Of a stretch of 64,000 nucleotides of DNA, positions 61,910 to 64,000 are shown piece after piece. Source of the stretch: Sphingomonas sp. DG1-23 (GTDB lineage Bacteria > Pseudomonadota > Alphaproteobacteria > Sphingomonadales > Sphingomonadaceae); contig NZ_JAVAMA010000003.1 of assembly GCF_030730875.1 (NCBI RefSeq), forward strand, positions 1-64,000. The letters run 5' to 3'. The position numbers and the translations under genes are program-made. The notes beneath the pieces are model-generated. The model saw only the letters and a program-made list of their open reading frames with translations. It did no database searches and was not told the DNA's origin. The number at the start of each line of letters is the position of its first letter. The stretch's first letter is position 1.

Positions 61910-62452
61910 TCAGCTGTTCGGCAGCGGGACGCCGTCGAACAGCACCCCGCGAATTTCCCAGGCCTCGGCGGCATAGGTCTCGCGCGTCGGTCCGCTGCGG
62001 GGCCCGTCATGCTGGATCGGAAGCAGCGGCACGATCTCCGCGGCCTCGGCCTCGAGCCGCGTCCGGATCCGGCGCATCAGCCGGGCAATCGCACGACGAT
62101 AGGTCTCCCATTGGTCGGCGGGATGCGGACCCTGCCAGCGCGCGACATGCTCGCGATATTCGGCCATCAGGGTCGCGGTCTCGACGCTCGCCAGCGCCGC
62201 GGTCTGCTGGGCATGCTCGCGGCGGTCGTTCATCATCGGGCCGTAGATCGTCGATTCCATCCTGGCGAAATGGAGCAGCAGATCGCGGGTGAAGGCCCAG
62301 CGCTTGTCGGCCATCTTGTCGGCGTGCGAGGGCGCCGCCCCCGCGGCGAATTGTTCCACCGCGTCCACATTGGCGAGGATGCGGCAATGTTGGGCAAGCA
62401 GACGATCGACGGGCATTCGCGGGGTGTTCTCCTTATTCCCCTGTGCCTCCAT
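61910..62452 (-). CDS. Hemerythrin HHE domain protein
   Basis: A 180-residue four-helix protein with the HHE-type residues spread in the usual order: LLAQHCRILANVDAVEQFAA, DLLLHFARMESTIYGPMMND and LMAEYREHVARWQGPHPADQ. Such di-iron or degenerate proteins bind oxygen or NO, or sense redox state. There is no signal peptide. ATG 62452 or 62416 (MPVDRLLAQH) could be the start; the former has AAGGAG only inside its own reading frame, which favours the latter. Confidence 0.78.
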   Translation of the reverse strand: MEAQGNKENTPRMPVDRLLAQHCRILANVDAVEQFAAGAAPSHADKMADKRWAFTRDLLLHFARMESTIYGPMMNDRREHAQQTAALASVETATLMAEYREHVARWQGPHPADQWETYRRAIARLMRRIRTRLEAEAAEIVPLLPIQHDGPRSGPTRETYAAEAWEIRGVLFDGVPLPNS

Positions 62453-62595
62453 CTAGCTTCCCGCGGGTGAATCCGCGGCCCCGGTAAAGGCCGTATTGGG
62501 GTTGGTACGGAAGCGTTCCGCGCCGCCGATGCGCCCGAGCAATCCGTAGCCGCACTGATCTTGCTGCACTGCAATATGACCTCTATATCCCCCCG

Positions 62596-62943
62596 ATGTC
62601 CCGTAGCGATCCCGATCCGGCGCCGACCCCGGCCGCCAATATGCCGACCCTGTTCGAAGCCATCGTCCGCACCCGCTGCGTCGAGGCGACCTATAATGGC
62701 GGCCGCGTGCTGCTGGCGCCGCATGTCGCCTTCACGCGCCACGGCGAGGTCTATGTCGGCGCCACCACGATCGAGCGCGACGGCCAGCCCCCGCGCGAGG
62801 AAAAGGTCGGGCTATTCAAGTTCGTCGGGCTGGGCGGCTTCGCGCTCACCGAACGCGAATTCCGGCCCAGCGCATTGTTCGACCCCAGGGACGAACGCTT
62901 CGCGGCCGAGACCCTGATCGCGGTGGAAATCCCCGCGACCTGA
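62596..62943 (+). CDS. Small WYL-like domain protein of unknown function
   Basis: A 115-residue protein. After a Pro/Asp-rich N-terminal 15 residues, the segment TRCVEATYNGGRVLLAPHVA, then FTRHGEVYVGATTIERDG and VGLFKFVGLGGFALTEREFR, resembles the WYL-type ligand domain (Y-N-G-x-R-x-L-x-P-H). There is no DNA-binding domain, so it would be a stand-alone sensor-like domain. No partner gene is near. Confidence 0.65.
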   Translation: MSRSDPDPAPTPAANMPTLFEAIVRTRCVEATYNGGRVLLAPHVAFTRHGEVYVGATTIERDGQPPREEKVGLFKFVGLGGFALTEREFRPSALFDPRDERFAAETLIAVEIPAT

Positions 62944-62959
62944 ATCCCGGCCGCAAGCA

Positions 62960-63493
62960 TCAGCGGCAGCGCACCTGCTGCTGGTTGCGATCGATCGACG
63001 CGCCCGCCGCCCCGCCGGCGATCGCGCCGAGCAACGTCCCCACTGTGCTCGAGCGGCGCCCGGCGATGATGTTGCCGAACAATCCGCCGGCCGCGGCGCC
63101 GACGATCAGCCCGGTCGTGCCGTCGCTGCGCTTGCAATAATAGCGCCCGTCATTGCCGCGATAGACCCGGTCGTCCTGCGACAGGGTGCGCTCCTGATAA
63201 TTGCCCGAACGATAGTCGCGTGCCGGATCGTAATTGGGATCGTCGTCGTAGCGATTGTCGTCGTAGCGGGGGCGATCGTCATAGCTCGGGCGCGAGGCGC
63301 GGGCGCGGCGATAGCGGTCGAGCGCGGCCTGGAACTGCTCATATTCATTGTCGAAGCGGCGCTGCGCGGCATCGAAGCGCGCTTCCTCGTCCTGAGACGA
63401 GCCGGTGGCATAGCGCGTGCTGGTCTGGGCGGCGGCGGGGCTCGCGACGACGAGCGCCGCGGCGAGCGCCGCGAGGCCGGTGATGGTCTTCAT
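62960..63493 (-). CDS. Glycine-zipper 2TM exported protein
   Basis: A 177-residue protein. A signal peptide (ITGLAALAAALVVASPAAAQ) is followed by a charged Arg/Tyr/Asp-rich stretch (about 25-100). After the segment YCKRSDGTTGL comes a glycine-zipper hairpin (AAAGGLFGNIIAGRRSSTVG and LLGAIAGGAAGASIDR). Such proteins insert in or associate with the outer membrane; their roles are mostly unknown. ATG 63493 follows GAGGAG. The end is close to, but does not overlap, the WYL-like gene on the other strand. Confidence 0.82.
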   Translation of the reverse strand: MKTITGLAALAAALVVASPAAAQTSTRYATGSSQDEEARFDAAQRRFDNEYEQFQAALDRYRRARASRPSYDDRPRYDDNRYDDDPNYDPARDYRSGNYQERTLSQDDRVYRGNDGRYYCKRSDGTTGLIVGAAAGGLFGNIIAGRRSSTVGTLLGAIAGGAAGASIDRNQQQVRCR

Positions 63494-63636
63494 GTGCAAT
63501 TCTCCTCGATGCGTGCCCTGATAAGGCTGACGACGCCGAAACGTTCCGGCAATGCGGGTGAAGCGCGGCTGAATGGGGACGGGAAGCCCTTGGCCCCTCG
63601 GCTGCGCTAAGTTGACCAACTTCTCCGAAACGCGAT

Positions 63637-64000
63637 TTATTTCGGCGCCTTCTTGCGGGGCGGCGGCGGCGGCGCGTTGATCACCGCTAGCGCGAGACGA
63701 TAGTCGAATCGCTGGCGTGTGCCGATTTGCTTGCCCTTGTAGAAGCGCGGTGTGACGATGCCGTTGAGCGCGCGATCCATCGCGAGCCCGAACATGCGAT
63801 CATAGCCCATCTGGAGCGCGCAATCCCACGCCGCAGCGAAGCGCTCCGCACCTGGGCGCTCGCGCAGCTTATAGGCCGATTGCTTGGTCATTCCCACGGC
63901 GCGGGCGGCGCGGAGCACCGTGCCCATCTCAGAAAGCGCCGTGATGAAGTCGCGCTGGCGGCGCGGCGTCCAGCCGTCGTGGCGGACGCGATCCAGCGCG
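63637..64000 (-). CDS. HTH-like sphingomonad protein, 5' end outside the window
   Basis: The reading frame is open from its stop at 63637 to the window edge, so the N terminus is missing. The visible 120 residues contain RVRHDGWTPRRQRDFITALS, then GTVLRAARAVGMTKQSAYKL (a helix-turn-helix-like segment), FAAAWDCALQMGYDRMFGLA, and end in a Pro/Lys tail. The arrangement is common in sphingomonad proteins of unknown function. It resembles small transposase/regulator HTH units, but no transposase domain is visible. Confidence 0.6.
   Translation of the reverse strand, partial: ALDRVRHDGWTPRRQRDFITALSEMGTVLRAARAVGMTKQSAYKLRERPGAERFAAAWDCALQMGYDRMFGLAMDRALNGIVTPRFYKGKQIGTRQRFDYRLALAVINAPPPPPRKKAPK

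Noticed and set aside
62509..62519. Sigma-EcfG promoter in front of the hemerythrin gene (GGAAC within a GGAAGCGTTCC palindrome)
   Set aside because: GGAAC is present on the reverse strand, but no GTT lies 16-18 bases downstream.

Overview
The window is a GC-rich bacterial chromosome segment with alphaproteobacterial, most likely sphingomonad (Sphingomonas or a close relative), gene content. The evidence is gene order and family makeup. A complete nuoA-N operon runs on into birA, coaX, RNase J and a DUF1467 gene. zapA is preceded by a small coiled-coil gene and followed by a 6S RNA-like gene and the 5-formyl-THF cyclo-ligase gene. There is a ManD-type mannonate dehydratase, a SleB-type cell wall hydrolase, and several small proteins familiar from sphingomonads. 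No phage, plasmid, IS element or CRISPR array is visible. The genus call is inference from homology by eye.

Layout. 1-3.3 kb: tRNA-Asp(GTC), an envelope protein of unknown function, DoxX, DUF2842, 5-FCL, 6S RNA, zapA and its upstream partner. 3.4-10.7 kb: central carbon genes tkt, gap, pgk and class I fba, with a chemoreceptor gene set among them. 10.7-18.9 kb: a damaged membrane-protein gene, a small monooxygenase, DUF72, thiE, an L,D-transpeptidase, an M23 protein, a GFA-family protein, efp, an unknown secreted protein, an inositol-phosphatase-like enzyme and a beta-propeller protein. 19.0-37.9 kb: the respiratory complex I operon with two extra small genes inside it, then birA, coaX, rnj and DUF1467. 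Most junctions overlap (ATGA, GTGA, TGATG), but three junctions carry palindromic REP-like elements, two of which appear to supply or touch the ribosome binding site of the next gene.

38.1-46.2 kb: a large membrane-anchored coiled-coil protein diverging from an HPt-like protein that lacks the phospho-accepting histidine. A reverse-strand run follows, in which a MoxR ATPase gene and its likely VWA partner are separated by GFA, CHAP and GT39-type genes. A CtrA-like box lies upstream of the CHAP gene. 46.5-49.3 kb: manD diverging from a GntR/FadR regulator, two matching operator-like palindromes, a DUF5990 gene and tRNA-Ser(TGA). 49.4-53.7 kb: a peptidoglycan set (mltB, an RlpA/SPOR protein, a D,D-carboxypeptidase) and holB. 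53.7-57.9 kb: a MerR regulator with a LiuR-like operator controlling a DmdC-type acyl-CoA dehydrogenase, then two bacterial-PH membrane proteins. 57.9-64 kb: SleB hydrolase, cysK, an MFS exporter, a 25-residue membrane peptide with a sigma-EcfG-like promoter, a hemerythrin protein, a WYL-like small protein, a glycine-zipper protein and the C-terminal part of an HTH-like protein cut by the window edge.

Functionally the window is mostly core: glycolysis and pentose phosphate, respiration, cofactor synthesis and cell-wall remodelling. I found no clear new defence or biosynthetic system. The best leads are the coiled-coil/pseudo-HPt divergent pair, the REP elements placed inside the complex I operon, the orphan palindrome after the GntR gene, the broken gene at 10.7 kb, and the stress-promoter-like 25-residue peptide.
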